Shown piece after piece: positions 10,524-21,831 of a stretch of 64,000 nucleotides of DNA. The number at the start of each line of letters is the position of its first letter. The stretch's first letter is position 1. The DNA is from Endocarpon pusillum Z07020 (lineage: Eukaryota > Ascomycota > Eurotiomycetes > Verrucariales > Verrucariaceae). The notes beneath the pieces are model-generated. The model saw nothing but the letters and a program-made list of their open reading frames with translations. It did not search any database and was not told the origin of the DNA. The stretch lies in contig NW_006916636.1 of the NCBI RefSeq assembly GCF_000464535.1, positions 152,295 to 216,294 on the forward strand, given 5' to 3'. Position numbers and translations under genes: made by a program.

Positions 10524-12725
10524 ATGGTCGAGATCCAGCCGGATCAGCTTATGGAAGGCGGTCTACCTCCTGCTAGAGCAGGAGCAGGAGGCGATGGCCT
10601 CCTCAGACTCACAGGAGGATCAAAATCCAGAGGAGAATTGTCGTTCAGAGGAGGGGACGCTCCGTCCAGAAGAACAGGGCGACCCAGAGAAAAAGCACCA
10701 TCTGGAAGAAAAGCACCATCCGTGGGAAAGGCCGCATATCGGGGAGGTCAATTCGGTCGTGCTGGAAGAAGCCATATGGATTATGGTGGGGTTGACCCAT
10801 CGAACCCTGCCGTAGGTCGTCAACTGGACCCTGCAGTCAGTCGCCGGCAAGTTACTGTTAGAGGTAGTCAACCGAGTGCAGCTAGGAGCATTCGATCAGT
10901 TCCTTCGACCAGAAGCATATCATTGCTCGAGAGAGACCCAGGTGAAGCAGTGCTGTCCCCGCCAGCGGCTGATGGAATGCCACTTCGAAGACCTCGATCT
11001 ACAACAACTCAACCTGCAAGGAGTCGATGTCAGAAATGTGGACCTAGGTTGGGGTCACTACTATGTCTAGGGCGGCGATTTACTTCTCCCACTCCCAGCC
11101 CAACGCGTTCATGTCCCTCTCCTGCTCTCGACCCTAGACGTCCATCTAACAGTATACCCAGTCAATCACTTAGGAATGCAACCATGGCTAACCCTCCGAA
11201 GGGACCTTCCGATATTTCTCTAATAACTCCTCCTCGGTTGGAGCGACCTGGAAGCAGCTTATTTAGAGACCAAACTGCGCCTGGGGCAGGATGTCAACGA
11301 GACAAATCTCGCGCGGTCCAACCTTCTCAAAAATCCTATGAAGTACGTTCTACACCTCCCTATGCTAGTCTGGATGATTCGATTGGTGATCAACAGATCG
11401 TTAGAGCGCAATCTGCCCGCAGCCTGCAAGTGGTGCCACTATATCAGGGCGCAACTGCACCAGGATGTGCCGCTCGAGCAGGAACAGCCCAAGCAGGGAA
11501 AGCTCAAGTGGGTACAATTCAAGCAGACCCATCTCGGGGTACAGCGGCGCCTGAAAGACAAATTAGCTCGGCCATGGCAAAAAAACAAAAATCCACCTCT
11601 CGGGCTGGGTTCCAAGCAGCAGCTGCACCGCAGTCGGGAGGTGCTGGACGTGCAATCGAGGTTACACCTCCCGCAGGTGAAATTCCAGCTAGCCGTGCAA
11701 CAAGACCTGCAGAAAGAGTGCAAACCCGACCCGTACCATATTTGCCTCATTTTCCGGAAGCACCTCAGGTTGGTGAGACTACGGAACCCTACAGAAGTCT
11801 GACTATAAGAACGTCGATAAAAGGATCCTCCTCATCCAAGAAGAAGAAGAGTAAGAAATCCACTACGGCCCAGCCTCAAGCAGCGTCTATTGAATCGGTT
11901 AAGTCTCAATCATCCCTGAGAAGACAGCGACCTTCTACAGTTCGATCCGATGCTGCCTCCGTTCCATTAACTAGATCTCAACCGTCCCTGAAAAGAGAGC
12001 AGCCTTCTGTAGCTCAATCCGAAACTGCCCGCATTACATCACTTAGGACACAGTCTTCCCTGAGAAGAGAGCAACCTTCTGCAGCTCAACCCGAAGCTGT
12101 CTCCATTATATTAGCTAGGTCTCTGTCGTCCTTGAGAAGGGAGCGACCTTCTGCAGCTCAGTCTGAAGCTGCGTCCTTTGTATCACCTCGGCCCTCGTCG
12201 TCTACTTCGTCCATTGCAGCGGCTGAACCCTTATCGTTCAACCGAAGTAAAGGAACCTCTGTAGTCCAGTCTCCAAGTGCGTCCACTGGGTGTGCTGGGT
12301 GCCCGACATCATCTGGCACTGCAGGCCAATGGAGAGGTGCAGATGAGTTACGCCAAGATAGATTCCAAGATGCTGTACAAGCCGCTAAAACCTGGGCCAC
12401 CTCCGACAGGGCTCCAGCTAACAGGACTCGAGGCTCAAGGACAAGTGGAGATGGAAGCTGGAGGGATAGTGACAGATTCAGTCAACAATCAAGCCCAAGT
12501 ACAACCTTGCGTCGATCTTCAATCTCAGGTCGAGTTACACCACCTAAGATGATATCAGTGACAGAGCGGATACGACGTCAAGAAGAGATCATACGTGCAC
12601 AACAGGCTAGCGGGTTTAGGGCGACTATTGGGTCGCCAAACTCACCCGCAACAAGACCGGTCCAACCATCGTCAGGGATTTCGCCCGATGTCGGCGCCAG
12701 TTCGCTGACTCAGCTCGATCCATAA
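10524..12725 (+). CDS. Hypothetical Arg/Ser/Pro-rich disordered protein with 24-residue repeats
   Basis: A single open frame encodes 733 residues from the Met at 10524. The same frame extends to a Met at 10359 (788 residues), but the extra 55 residues look unlike the rest. I do not recognise a family. The protein is rich in Arg, Ser, Pro, Ala and Gln and appears disordered. It has a lysine cluster (SSSSKKKKSKKS), four tandem 24-residue repeats of the type SQSSLRREQPSAAQSEAAS, and a possible short helix, SVTERIRRQEEIIRAQQ, near the C-terminus. Long stretches of the +1 frame are also open (10594-10815, 11338-11802), so part of the openness may come from a low frequency of stop-forming triplets. 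The length of the frame and in-register repeats argue that it is real. Function unknown. Confidence 0.6.
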   Translation: MVEIQPDQLMEGGLPPARAGAGGDGLLRLTGGSKSRGELSFRGGDAPSRRTGRPREKAPSGRKAPSVGKAAYRGGQFGRAGRSHMDYGGVDPSNPAVGRQLDPAVSRRQVTVRGSQPSAARSIRSVPSTRSISLLERDPGEAVLSPPAADGMPLRRPRSTTTQPARSRCQKCGPRLGSLLCLGRRFTSPTPSPTRSCPSPALDPRRPSNSIPSQSLRNATMANPPKGPSDISLITPPRLERPGSSLFRDQTAPGAGCQRDKSRAVQPSQKSYEVRSTPPYASLDDSIGDQQIVRAQSARSLQVVPLYQGATAPGCAARAGTAQAGKAQVGTIQADPSRGTAAPERQISSAMAKKQKSTSRAGFQAAAAPQSGGAGRAIEVTPPAGEIPASRATRPAERVQTRPVPYLPHFPEAPQVGETTEPYRSLTIRTSIKGSSSSKKKKSKKSTTAQPQAASIESVKSQSSLRRQRPSTVRSDAASVPLTRSQPSLKREQPSVAQSETARITSLRTQSSLRREQPSAAQPEAVSIILARSLSSLRRERPSAAQSEAASFVSPRPSSSTSSIAAAEPLSFNRSKGTSVVQSPSASTGCAGCPTSSGTAGQWRGADELRQDRFQDAVQAAKTWATSDRAPANRTRGSRTSGDGSWRDSDRFSQQSSPSTTLRRSSISGRVTPPKMISVTERIRRQEEIIRAQQASGFRATIGSPNSPATRPVQPSSGISPDVGASSLTQLDP
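11904..12191 (+). repeat. Four tandem 72-bp units in the coding sequence
   Basis: Units start about every 72 bases from 11904 with TCTCAATCATCCCTGAGAAG-like sequence. Each encodes a diverged 24-residue peptide. The multiple-of-three length keeps the host frame open. Confidence 0.85.
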
Positions 12726-14774
12726 CTCGGTCTCCAGCCAGTTGTCTCGAGTTATAAACCGCGCCGTCAGTGGTTATGCCGACCAGCCTCCTGAGTTACC
12801 ATGGCGGGCGGATATGCCCTTCTTGCTGGCGGACAGAGATTGCTGATCACCTACCCAATTCTCCACGCTCCCGTGACTCTTCCCATATCCAACATTTCGA
12901 TGTCTAAGCTAATCTTGACGCTCGTAGTTCTCCATGTGAAAGTAGTTTGCCAAAACCTACTTGTAAGCCCAGCAGTTCAGCCTCAGACTGGAACAAGCGA
13001 ATGTTCAGACATGCCTATCTTTGAATGCAGGGTCGCCACCTAGAACCGAAAGCACAAGGGGTAAACCAGCAGAATTGGTGTTTGCTCGGATCTAGCAACT
13101 TTTCTCTATTTGAAATTCCTAGATTCCCAGGCTTGCTACGATATGTCCTACTACTACTAGTAGTATATAGAGGTCGCGGCAAGATATTTTTGAGCATAGG
13201 TGATACAATGATACAAGGAAACTCTGCTTACTAACGTGTCATTGAACGTCAAAGTTCTTACCGGAATCTTTCAGGATTGCACCCCCTCGTCAGAACATTC
13301 AGCCTAAACGTCACCTATTTAAAGGGCTAGAGTGCTAGAGAGCTATCGCGGAAGGGCAGGCTCATCTGTCATCATCGAGCTCCTTCATGCGAAGTAAATG
13401 CACGTTTGCCTACCACAATCCTGACAAACCGGTTATGGACAGGACCCTGGGACCGGGTGGAATCCCACGTTCTCGCCTTGTGAAAACGCAGTGATGTCAC
13501 AATGGAAGCCGAGCTGATATACGGACTCTGAGAAGAAGTTGATGTATTGCGATCATGTGGTGACTTCCCTGTTTTCCCCCATGGATGTAAGAGGAGTACC
13601 TTTGGCAATGACTGTCGCTCTTCTTTATGAGAAACTCGAAACGCACTGATGAGTGCAATAAGGATACTATGGAGGCCATTGGAGCCGCCAGTGACGGAGC
13701 GAAAACCCGGTCCACCATGGATAGGAATGGTCTCTGTCCACATGAGATGCCGTCCTCGTACAAGCTGGAATGAGAGACGGAGGAGATAACAAGCTGGCCT
13801 CGTTGTTCTTTTGAGTATCACATCCGGTCAAGAATAAAGTCATTAGGAACTAGTAATTGATTTGGTCTTTTCACCTCTCTTATGCCACATATCTTGCACT
13901 GCAGTATTTCTCCCCGATCTTGGGCAGGCTTCGTTTTGGTATGGGTCTACTCATTGCTCTGAGTTTGGGTCTTGCGTCTTCGCTGCACTGACGTTCTTCC
14001 GTTCCCGTATAGTAAGTATCGTCAACTGCAACGATCCTCCGAGATAGTCGTCCTCCTGTGATGTGAGCCAGGCCGGATGGAAATGCGGATGGGATCTAAT
14101 CCTTACTTACTGTTAACTCGTGCGAAGGAAGGGGCTCGGAATCAATATTTTGTAGTGCTGGTATTTCACATCTGTGGTGGTAAGGATTGGTGCACGTCCG
14201 CCAAGTCATGTAGAAATCTTCCTCCGCCAACTCCCGTACTGGTAGGCCATGTGACCTACCATGTTCTCCGTGCACTACTAGGTGGCTGCGGGAGCGCCCG
14301 CACTGCAAAGCGCAATTTACATATTATCTGGCTGCTATTACAATAATGCCACCACTCATCACGACCACAGACACGAACAAGTGTATCGATACTAGTACTG
14401 TATCAAAGGAGGTGTGTGTTGGTTCCTTGCGAGAGTCAACCATCGAATGTTGAGATAGCATTCACTATTCAGCTATATTGACCATCTTAACTTGCGCAAT
14501 TACAGGGCACTCTTTGCTAAACAGGTGGGTATGGGTATCAGCCACCAAAGCATTGTGCTGTAAGCAAACAAAGCAACCGACCACATAGCATCTTGTCCAT
14601 CCTGCAGACGGTATGTCATCCCTTTATGCCAAAAGCAAGAATACTTGGCATTTCTTTGTTCTTTATGTTTTTTATGCCTTTGTTTAAATGGACCTTTATG
14701 ACCAGAGCATATATTTCCTCATGGAGCACAATCTCCTCAGGCTTTGATGATCGGTGAACTAGAGAGCTGGCAGG
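12726..14774. other. Gene-free stretch
   Basis: About 2 kb with no family-like frames. A reverse-strand open frame at 13372-13821 (149 codons) has no recognisable domain and I leave it uncalled. A near-perfect small palindrome, TACTACTACTAGTAGTA, lies near 13150. Confidence 0.45.
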
Positions 14775-15383
14775 ATGAATAGCAGTGAATTCGCGTCCAT
14801 CAGATTCGGGGTTGTTCCCTCCTTGGAAATCGAACCATGCAGTATCTGCCTAGATGGATACCCACCCCAGGGCATTGGTGCCACCCACGCAGTCTGCCAA
14901 CACACCTTCCACATCCGCTGTCTCGAAGCCTGGGCCCGCACACAGTTCAACAAGCGCCAACCAACCACCTGTCCCATGTGCCGAGGTGAGCTCGATACTC
15001 CACACTCCCACGCACGCTTCAACTCTCAACTCACAGATTACGAACTCGAGCAGGGTCTAGCGCGAATTGAGTATCAGAGACGGCTGTGGAGCCGGCCTCG
15101 ACCACACACTCTTCGTGAGGATGCTGTGTCGTCTGCCCGTCACGAATCGTCAGATGGCGCCGCTGCTTCCAGCAGCAGTGACGGTAGCGGTGATCCACGC
15201 GGCTATGGTGCAATCGACAGCATGGAGTTCTCAGATTCGAGGGTCAGAGATGCTCTTCATGGAAGAAGCCCAGACGGTGATGATCAATTGTCAACGACCA
15301 GCAGTGATCTTGCCATGGGCATTTCATTCTGGGCGTGTGGGGTTGGCGCTTTGTGGGGATGGTTCACGGCAGACATACGCTAG
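14775..15383 (+). CDS. RING-H2 finger protein, probable E3 ubiquitin ligase
   Basis: An intron-free 202-residue frame. Residues 22-69 form a complete RING-H2 finger: C22-x2-C25-x15-C41-x-H43-x2-H46-x2-C49-x16-C66-x2-C69, with Trp at LEAWA and the CPMC end typical of E2-binding RINGs. After the finger comes an acidic, Ser-rich region, and the C-terminus has a short hydrophobic patch (SFWACGVGALWGWF) that might touch a membrane but is too short to call a transmembrane helix. The family transfers ubiquitin from an E2 to a bound substrate. The substrate here is unknown. The neighbours give no hint, being separated by long gene-free DNA. Confidence 0.82.
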   Translation: MNSSEFASIRFGVVPSLEIEPCSICLDGYPPQGIGATHAVCQHTFHIRCLEAWARTQFNKRQPTTCPMCRGELDTPHSHARFNSQLTDYELEQGLARIEYQRRLWSRPRPHTLREDAVSSARHESSDGAAASSSSDGSGDPRGYGAIDSMEFSDSRVRDALHGRSPDGDDQLSTTSSDLAMGISFWACGVGALWGWFTADIR

Positions 15384-16214
15384 TTGGTTTATGGTCCGCT
15401 GAGGCCGCGATCCTTTTGGTCCAACGGCTCCAGTACGGTGAATGATCGGAAGGGATACTTCAGGTAAGTGTTCCCGTTGCCTTGGGCTGCTGACTGCACA
15501 GGTGCACAGACGGGTTGCCCAGTAGCCGCTCAGAGATTAGGTGGAGGAGTTTGTGTTAGGAAATCTTCAAGCTAGGGCTGCAGGGGTAGCGCGAATATCC
15601 AGGTAAGTTTGGCCCCTTCCCAGTTGCTGACTGCATAGGCATGTAGGGACTTTTGTCTTGTTTCTAGTATAGCGGTGTCTCATAGGGGAAGACCACCCCA
15701 TGTTACGCACATAGCAAGTATAACCTGTGAAAAAAATCATTCTATCCCTTCGGTTTCTGCTTGAGTCCATAACGCATACAGTGTCTCTCATGGGAAGTAG
15801 TCTGTGTATATGGTAAGTAGTACTCTTTAAGCTCAAGTTGTGATTGATCTTAAAAACCACCCTCTTAGATTTGGTCCGGTAGACCACCTGGGCATGACAA
15901 TGCGCGTCCCGACTCGACATACCTCATCTGGGAGTCCTAAAAGAACACATCGATTCAGCATCGACAATTCTCCCCGTGAAAAGTCCAGCGTAAGCATGTG
16001 TTCGCACCATTGCAGGATTTTAAATCCTTAATTAATCTGTCTTGCCTTGAGAAGGGTAACCGTGTAAGGTTTATTTGGTGAACTGGTAATCCCAGGACTA
16101 CAGACAGGTTCAATCTTGCCACAGAATAGCTGACTTTTATAGTCAAGGGTTGTAGCTCAAACAACACCGTTACTCCCTAATCACAAGTCTATGTCCTTTC
16201 TTTCTTCCCATACA
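15384..16214. other. Intergenic stretch with a weak internal duplication
   Basis: No gene seen. Two segments near 15460-15515 and 15597-15650 share CAGGTAAGT followed about 20 bases later by GCTGACTGCA, suggesting an old duplication of roughly 50 bases. Confidence 0.4.
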
Positions 16215-17648
16215 TTATCTCTCTTTACGTTCTTGGATGTTCCACGGCCTTGGTAAAGGCATTTTCCTCGGAGGTCGGGGCCTACCCTGTGTGGGGACAT
16301 CCCGCCCAGTGGTGGGAGGGGCGGATCGCGACTTCGGTTCTGCAGCACCCGAAGACGCAGCCGCGGCGATCATTTTCTTCAGCTCCGCAGCATGCGCCTG
16401 GTGAGTCATAGGGCAATTGTAGTTGTCCAGGCATTTCGCGATCTTCCTCTGTGGGGTTCCGAAGGTCTTGGTCACGGGGCACTGGGGCGCCTTCCTACGG
16501 AAACATTTCAAGGCCATGTCTTCGTATTTCTGGATAAGTCGGTGGTTCGTGGGGTCGGACCAGTCGCGGCCGGCGTATTCGCCGAGGTTGAAGGGAAGGA
16601 CGGTGGCAGATTCGAGGGGGACGGTGTGAGACCGCTCCCAGTCGATGACGCCGACGATCTCGCATCTGGAGTTGAAGAGCATGTTCTGCCAGTGCATGTC
16701 GGCGTGCTTGAGGGGGAATGGGCCTCGCAAGAGTTCCGCGCATGCTGCGTGCGGAGCGGCTTGCGTCTGGAGTAGAGGCGTTACTAGCTCGTCTGCTGGC
16801 ATTTTCTTCCTTCCCTCATCGTCCTGAACGAGTTTCGTACGGGCCGCGTAGTAGTCTCTGGATGTGGTAAAAGGTCCATAGACTCGGTACTTGAAATCGA
16901 TGATTGGACCAATTACTACGCCGTCAGGCTTAGTTTTGTCGAATTGTAGCATACCTATCTTGTCGAAGGTAAGACCCGCGAGTTGGGTGGTGATGTTGAG
17001 CAATTCATCATGGACCTTCCGAATGTCTTTATCTGTCATGACCTTTCTTTCGGAGAAGGGGTATGGATATGGCAGGCCGTCGATATATTCCATAAAAACA
17101 TACGGAGTGCCGAGGACATTGTTCTTGTCCAGGTCAAAAGCATAGACTTCAGGGACTGGTATTCGAGTTCTGGATCTGACGTACTTCATGGTTGCAACCT
17201 CGCTCTCCAGTAGTGGGATTGTGACGTCCTCATCCGCCAATAAGTTCCGGACTCTCGCCGCCCACACCGTCTTATCTGGCATGATCAAGCGGAATAGAAC
17301 GTTGCATTTTCCAATGCTGATGTCTTCCTCCGCCCTCTTAATAGAGACCTTCGCTTGTGGTGCGCCTCCTTTTCTGCCTTGACGCTTGGTCCAGGCTTCT
17401 AACGCAAGATTGCATAGCTTCACCGCCTTAGCAGTTGGGTTTGCTGTGGCAGTGGGAAAAAAGTTTTTGACGAACTCACGGCCAGGATCTCCAGGGTCGT
17501 TCTGGAATGCCCAGGGTATCAGCCAGGTAGTAAAGCTCGCGCTATTGTTAGCACCGTTGCAGGTAGTTTTCTTCTTGGGACCAGTCATTGTGTTAAGGAG
17601 GCTCACCAAGTCGAAAGGAGATATACAATTGCTGTTGTGAAATGACAA
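16215..17648 (-). CDS. Aminoglycoside phosphotransferase-like (APH family) kinase
   Basis: A 477-residue intron-free frame. It has the APH/choline-kinase-like fold signatures: a nucleotide-binding N-lobe (NVLFRLIMPDKTVWAARVR, then LLESEVATMKYVR), the hinge region PYVFMEYIDGLPY, the catalytic loop LKHADMHWQNMLF (HxDxxxxN, around residue 315) and the metal-binding GVIDWERSH about 20 residues later. The C-terminal tail is basic and Pro-rich (GRPRPPRKMPLPRP). Such fungal proteins phosphorylate small molecules or have unknown substrates. The name does not imply drug resistance. A second Met, MTGPKKK, 20 codons downstream is an alternative start, since the first 20 residues are unlike the family. 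The key catalytic residues are present, so it is probably active. Confidence 0.85.
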   Translation of the reverse strand: MSFHNSNCISPFDLVSLLNTMTGPKKKTTCNGANNSASFTTWLIPWAFQNDPGDPGREFVKNFFPTATANPTAKAVKLCNLALEAWTKRQGRKGGAPQAKVSIKRAEEDISIGKCNVLFRLIMPDKTVWAARVRNLLADEDVTIPLLESEVATMKYVRSRTRIPVPEVYAFDLDKNNVLGTPYVFMEYIDGLPYPYPFSERKVMTDKDIRKVHDELLNITTQLAGLTFDKIGMLQFDKTKPDGVVIGPIIDFKYRVYGPFTTSRDYYAARTKLVQDDEGRKKMPADELVTPLLQTQAAPHAACAELLRGPFPLKHADMHWQNMLFNSRCEIVGVIDWERSHTVPLESATVLPFNLGEYAGRDWSDPTNHRLIQKYEDMALKCFRRKAPQCPVTKTFGTPQRKIAKCLDNYNCPMTHQAHAAELKKMIAAAASSGAAEPKSRSAPPTTGRDVPTQGRPRPPRKMPLPRPWNIQERKER

Positions 17649-19092
17649 AAGAGACTTTGATGTTTCAATACTGTGGAGTTGAAAGGCAGAAATCTTGCCT
17701 AGCTATATACACATATTCAGACTCGCCATGACCATAAAGTGACGAGGTGCAAGACAAGACGTCATGATGGCCAAGCAGTTACGAAACGACCTCGCGTGGG
17801 AGCGAGTTTGACTTGTGCAGCATGACAGGCTTGGCCACGTAGGAGACGAATCAAAGTACAGATACCTGTGTCAACTCAAATTCAATGTAAGTATAGAATG
17901 ACGTGGTATTAGAGAAGAGTACCCCCCGACTTCACCACGTGGAAGCGTGTTTTAAGTCTGTGTAACATTCCATGGACTTGCAACGTAGTATGGAGGGAGG
18001 TTGTCCTGGCACAACTGGGCCAGTGCAGTTTGGCAGTGACGTAGGCCAGTCAGTTTGAAGATGAGCTGGTTTCAGGTCCCCTATACTTTTGCTTTTGGTA
18101 GTAGTTTGGAGGAAAAGTGTTAGAAGTTGCGGTTCGTTGACATCTTCAGCCATATGAAACCGGCACTGGGTAAAGGATGATACCGATTTCTTCACTACGT
18201 AGTATAGGTTCCGGGATTTAGCCGAACCTAACCGTTGAGTTACCGGCAACTCAACGTGGAGCTATCAATCAATTCAACAAAACAATCATTCTCAGTACCG
18301 TGCAATTCTACGATATGTTGTGAATGGCTATCAAGTGGTAGTTACAGTGATCCTGGTGGTGATTTTGTACGTCTGAATAGAAGTGATTGTAGCTGTCATA
18401 GTGGTTAACGGAGGGTCCCGTCAGACAAGACAACCAACAGGAATGCTTTAGATTTTCACTGCCTACATCCAAGGCCCACGTTGATCAACAAATGGGTGCC
18501 CTATATTATGGTCTCTGCTTCACCATAACACTCCACAACATTACTGCGCCCCTGGTACTTATTCAACTTAAAAATATGTGGTTTGGACTTTTGAATCTGT
18601 GGCATCCTGATGATGACCATCTATTCTTGTAACTTGGCGAACTGCATTTATTACTAGACATAGATGAAGCCACGACCGAAAAACCCAGCAACAACTTCTT
18701 GATCCGTGCCTTAGTATCCATCAAGAATTGTCTGAATTTCCTCAATCACGTTTTGAAAGGATTGCATAGTCCTTCCAACCGGTGAACATATTAATAGTCT
18801 TGCTGCTATTGTGTTGATCCACTCCCTAGAAGGTGATAGTTTTGTAAACCTTAAACTAGTTAGAAATGACGACTAGTTGAATGATCTGGGCAAGTTCAGA
18901 TCAGTTGACTGAATGCATCACGTGGACTGTAGCTTTTCAACCGCGGTTCAAGTGACGAATGTGGTAGCTGGGTCGCATCCTGGGCTAAAACGCAGGGAAT
19001 GATAACACTTAAATAATGTTAATCCGGGGATCTACACCTGTTGATTTATTACATCCACAATCTTCATTCACCTTAGCACTTCCTCCATCCCA
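17649..19092. other. Intergenic region upstream of PEX5 and APH genes
   Basis: About 1.4 kb shared upstream of two divergent genes. No RNA gene or coding relic was recognised. It contains a TCACTACGTAGTATAGG palindromic motif near 18195. Confidence 0.45.
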
Positions 19093-21154
19093 ATGTCCTT
19101 CCTTGGTGGAGCAGAGTGCTCAACTGCAGGCAACCCTCTCACGCAGTTCACAAAGCACGTTCAACATGACAACACACTTCAGCGAGATGGGCTGGTGGGT
19201 AGAAGTCCAGCGGCTTTGGAGGAAGGCCTGCGATCCAGGCCTGCCACTAATGGTTCAGATCAGGTATGCTCTTCTGTGATTGCGGTACATGGTCAACTAA
19301 TATAGTCAGATGAATGATTTCCTATTATCGCCAGCTGCTCCACCACCTTTTTCCATGGAACGAATGCGAATGGAACTGCCGCCTATGCTTTCTCCTACGC
19401 AACGAACGCCCTCGCCTAGTTGGGCAGCAGAATTTGACCCAGGGGAACAGGCTAGAATGGAAAGAGCATTTCCAGCACAGCAACCAATGGGCGGCCTGAA
19501 AGCAAACGGATTTAGCAGCGCAGACTTCGCGCGCTTTCAACAGCACAGTCGGCCGGATTTGCAGAGGACAGCAAGCCCAGTGGCTCGCAGCTCCTCAGCT
19601 ATGAACGGATATCAACGACCAATGGGTATGGGTTACATGGAGGGAATGGGCATGGGCATGGGTATGGGTATGCCCACATACAATGCTGTGAATATGCAGC
19701 CGCAAAGAGCATCTACAGTAGACACAAAGGGCAAATCTCGAATGGTCGAGCTGGATGACTCAAGTTGGGAAGCGCAATTCGCAGAAATGGAAAACTTGCA
19801 CCAAGATCAGGACGCTCTGTCAGATGAAGCCATTCGAGCGATGGAGCCCGAGCTTAACGAATTCGACAGGTCAGTGCAGCCCGAGACAGATCACTATGGT
19901 GATTTTGAAAGTATATGGCAAGGGATACAGGCTGAACGTGAATCCAGACAAATGGCTGCCGACGAGGCCGAGTTTGGCAATGCTTTCTCAAACGAGGACT
20001 TTGCTGCGTGGGACAACTTTGACTCAAGCCTTGGACTTAATACGCATTCAAATCCATTAGAGCAAGATCCGCACCTCGGAGATTATATGTTTGAATCACA
20101 AAACCCATTTCTCGAAAATGCAAACGCCTCAGTAAGTGCTTTCGACCAGGGTGTTCAAATATTAAACGAGCACGGCAATCTCTCCCTTGCAGCTCTCGCG
20201 TTTGAAGCTGCCGTTCAGCAAAACCCAGACCACATTGAAGCCTGGACACTCCTCGGCTCCGCCCAAGCCCAAAATGAAAAGGAATCCCCCGCCATTCGCG
20301 CTCTAGAACGCGCCCTACTCCTCGATCCCAACAACCTCGACGCGCTCATGGGCCTGGCCGTTTCCTACACAAATGAAGGCTACGACTCAACGGCCTACCG
20401 CACCCTCGAACGTTGGCTTAGCGTCAAATACCCACAAGTTCACCCCCCAGACCAAGTATCCGAAGCCACCGAACTCGGCTTCACCGACCGCGCCCTCCTC
20501 CACGAACGAGTCACCAAGCTCTTCATCCGCGCTGCCCAACTCTCCCCTTCAGGAGAACACATGGACCCAGACGTCCAAGTCGGGTTGGGAGTCCTCTTAT
20601 ACGGCGACGATGACTTCGAAAAGGCAGTCGACTGCTTCAATGCCGCATTAGCATCCACAGAAACCGGCGTCGTCAACCGAGAAGGACAGGTCCATCTGTT
20701 ATGGAATAGGCTAGGCGCCACCCTTGCAAACTCAGGTCGAAGCGAAGACGCAATCGCCGCCTACGAGAAAGCACTAACCATAAACCCGAATTTCGTCCGT
20801 GCCCGCTACAACCTCGGCGTCTCATGCATCAATATCGGCTGCTACCCCGAAGCGGCGCAGCATCTCCTTGGTGCGCTCTCCATGCACAGGGTGGTGGAGG
20901 AACAAGGGCTTGATCAAGCGAAGGAGATTGTTGGCGATGTCCGCCGACCGGGAGGGCCGGCCGGGAACGGAGGCACCGGCCATGGTTCCTCGATCGACCA
21001 CGAGACCCTAGAGCGGATAATCCAGCAGAATGAGAGCGCGAATCTCTATGATACGTTGAGGAGGGCTTTCACGGGCATGAACAGGAGAGATCTGAGTGAG
21101 AGGGTGGGCTCAGGAATGAGTTTAGACGGGTTCAGAGAGGAGTTTGATTTCTAG
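19093..21154 (+). CDS. PEX5: Peroxin 5, PTS1 receptor
   Basis: Exons 19093-19263 and 19310-21154 encode 671 residues. Exon 1 begins MSFLGGAECSTAGNPLTQF, with the conserved Cys near position 9 that is ubiquitinated for receptor recycling. Exon 2 resumes MNDFLLSPAAPPPFSMERM. WxxxF/Y-type motifs that bind PEX13/PEX14 are visible as WAAEF and WEAQF, with WDNF as a weaker one. The C-terminal half holds the TPR array that binds the SKL-type signal, for example NPDHIEAWTLLGSAQAQNEK, LDPNNLDALMGLAVSYTNEG and NPNFVRARYNLGVSCINIG. The protein shuttles cargo from cytosol to the peroxisomal membrane. A run of Gly-Met dipeptides (GMGMGMGMGM, about 19645-19672) is an oddity of the disordered N-terminal half. 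The 46-nt intron lies at a phase-0 site. Confidence 0.96.
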
Positions 21155-21831
21155 ATGTTGGGCGTTTTATCGGCTTGGAAACAGGGATGGGATGGGATTG
21201 CATTGTTGGTTGCAGGAAAACGTGCTGGGTTCAATGCGGATGGATATCTCTCCAAAAGGCCCAGATCTTGCCATTTACTACTAGCCACGGCTACGTATGT
21301 ATCTTCGTCATCGGCCCATAACCATACAGAGCGAGCCGCGTCTGAAAAAGTCGCACATCAGATCAGCATTGATGATGCTACAATCAAGCACGAACATAAC
21401 CATCATCATAAATCGGGTTGAAGGAATGGAGACTTTTCTGTCTTGGTTTCTTTCTTCTTCCACGCAATGCTAAACCAGGCCCTTATCTATTACATGACTA
21501 CGAGTGCTTGAAACTGGCAAGCCAGAAGAACCAACCACCACCATGCACGCCATCTGCTGTACAAAGGGAAAAGAGAGAAAGAGAAATTTGATGTTCAGAC
21601 ATGTGAAGAAAAGCGTCACCACGTCGATGGTAAGTAAGTACAACCCATGGGCGCAACCACAATTCTTCAGTGGGGTTGGTAGCAACCTTTTCATCTTCCC
21701 TTTCCATCAAGATACGCTGATGTGTTTGGCGAATGCTGAACGGACAAATTGCACTCTTCTTCCGCTCCAAGAGCATCGACTCAACAAGCCCAGGCCCGTC
21801 AGATCCCACGTCAATCTTTCTTTACACTTCT
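21155..21831. other. Convergent 3' region of PEX5 and the RRM gene
   Basis: This stretch lies between two convergent stops, so it probably contains both 3' UTRs. Open frames on both strands in 21498-22001 overlap the downstream gene antisense and show no family resemblance. Confidence 0.5.

Noticed and set aside
10876..11070. Pentapeptide-repeat-like peptide in the +1 frame
   Set aside because: Only about four repeats, no flanking domain, and it overlaps a much longer frame.
13372..13821. 149-codon reverse frame as a gene
   Set aside because: No domain, no neighbouring exons, and composition like random intergenic sequence.
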